In this document: positions 63,955-64,000 of the stretch, one piece after another
How positions within the stretch are numbered: position 1 is the stretch's first letter
Layout of the letters: each line of letters opens with the position of its first letter
Source: Peribacillus loiseleuriae
GTDB taxonomy: Bacteria; Bacillota; Bacilli; Bacillales; DSM-1321
Assembly (NCBI RefSeq): GCF_001183985.1
Contig: NZ_LFZW01000001.1
Location: forward strand, 1,457,812 to 1,521,811
Length of the DNA: 64,000 nt
Reading direction: 5' to 3'
Made by a program: the position numbers and the translations under genes
Notes under the pieces: generated by a model
The model's input: the letters and a program-made list of their open reading frames with translations, nothing else
Databases searched by the model: none
Told to the model about the DNA's origin: nothing

Positions 63955-64000
63955 TAATTATGATTCGTTCACGTATAACCTATATCAATATCTTGGTGAA
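63938..64000 (+). CDS. trpG: Anthranilate synthase component II TrpG (partial at window end)
   Basis: Only the first 21 codons: [20 protein letters not shown] and E, the standard start of the TrpG/PabA glutamine amidotransferase. The overlap with trpE suggests coupled translation. Confidence 0.9.
   Translation, partial: MILLIDNYDSFTYNLYQYLGE

Overview
The window is low-GC Firmicute DNA from a spore-forming member of the Bacillaceae. The evidence is gene content and order: the core genes follow the Bacillus subtilis ykv-pts-ykw-cheV-yku-ktrC-rnjA-defB-pdh-speA-yktA neighbourhood, with Spo0E, YkyB, YjcZ-type and other sporulation-lineage proteins, Gram-positive ribosome binding sites and T-box leaders. 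No species assignment is attempted.

Region 1 (1-17.6 kb) is the right-hand part of a prophage. It begins inside a PBSX/XkdQ-type tail gene and runs through XkdR-XkdS-XkdT-XkdU baseplate genes, two tail-fibre cassettes (one with a seven-repeat beta-propeller), small membrane proteins, a holin and an amidase endolysin. Then come accessory cassettes separated by near-identical hairpins: a divergent SOS-box-controlled YolD / WYL-like / LexA-DNA-binding-domain locus, an AT-rich three-gene cassette of unknown function (best candidate here for an undescribed phage-exclusion system), and a Cro/CI-type regulator facing an FtsK-like ATPase, a replication-relaxation protein and a VirB2-like small membrane protein. 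The prophage ends inside the host gene ogt, of which only the 3' part remains.

Region 2 (17.8-29 kb) holds host genes ykvA, a Spo0E-like phosphatase, a ZIP metal transporter, an Fsr-like MFS exporter divergent from an MhqR-like regulator, an M3 oligoendopeptidase, ykvI, a lipoprotein, ykvS and a secreted thermonuclease. Region 3 (29-45 kb) has ptsH-ptsI, ykvO, ykwC, CorA, cheV, ykyB, ykuE, an SLC13 permease, a glutaredoxin-like protein, ykuJ, ykzF-like, darB and ccpC. It also contains decayed genes (a patA remnant and an unidentified pseudogene) and several non-coding mobile-element remnants.

Region 4 (45-64 kb) has ktrC, rnjA-rpoY, ykrA, defB, a YjcZ-family gene, ykyA, the pyruvate dehydrogenase operon pdhABCD, the dual-function RNA SR1 with its peptide SR1P, an Orn/Lys/Arg decarboxylase, a nitronate monooxygenase-like enzyme, yktA, and the start of a trp operon (trpE, partial trpG) behind tandem Trp T-box leaders.

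A dispersed family of roughly 80-130 bp inverted-repeat elements (terminal motif GAGGATGTCCCA) occurs about eight times between genes. One copy lies inside the second Trp T-box leader. Links between genes: SR1P is known in B. subtilis to bind GapA and promote its association with RNase J1, and RNase J1 is also encoded here; the PTS general proteins, CcpC and a candidate cre site on SR1 tie the region to carbon control. All calls come from reading the sequence; no database search was run.
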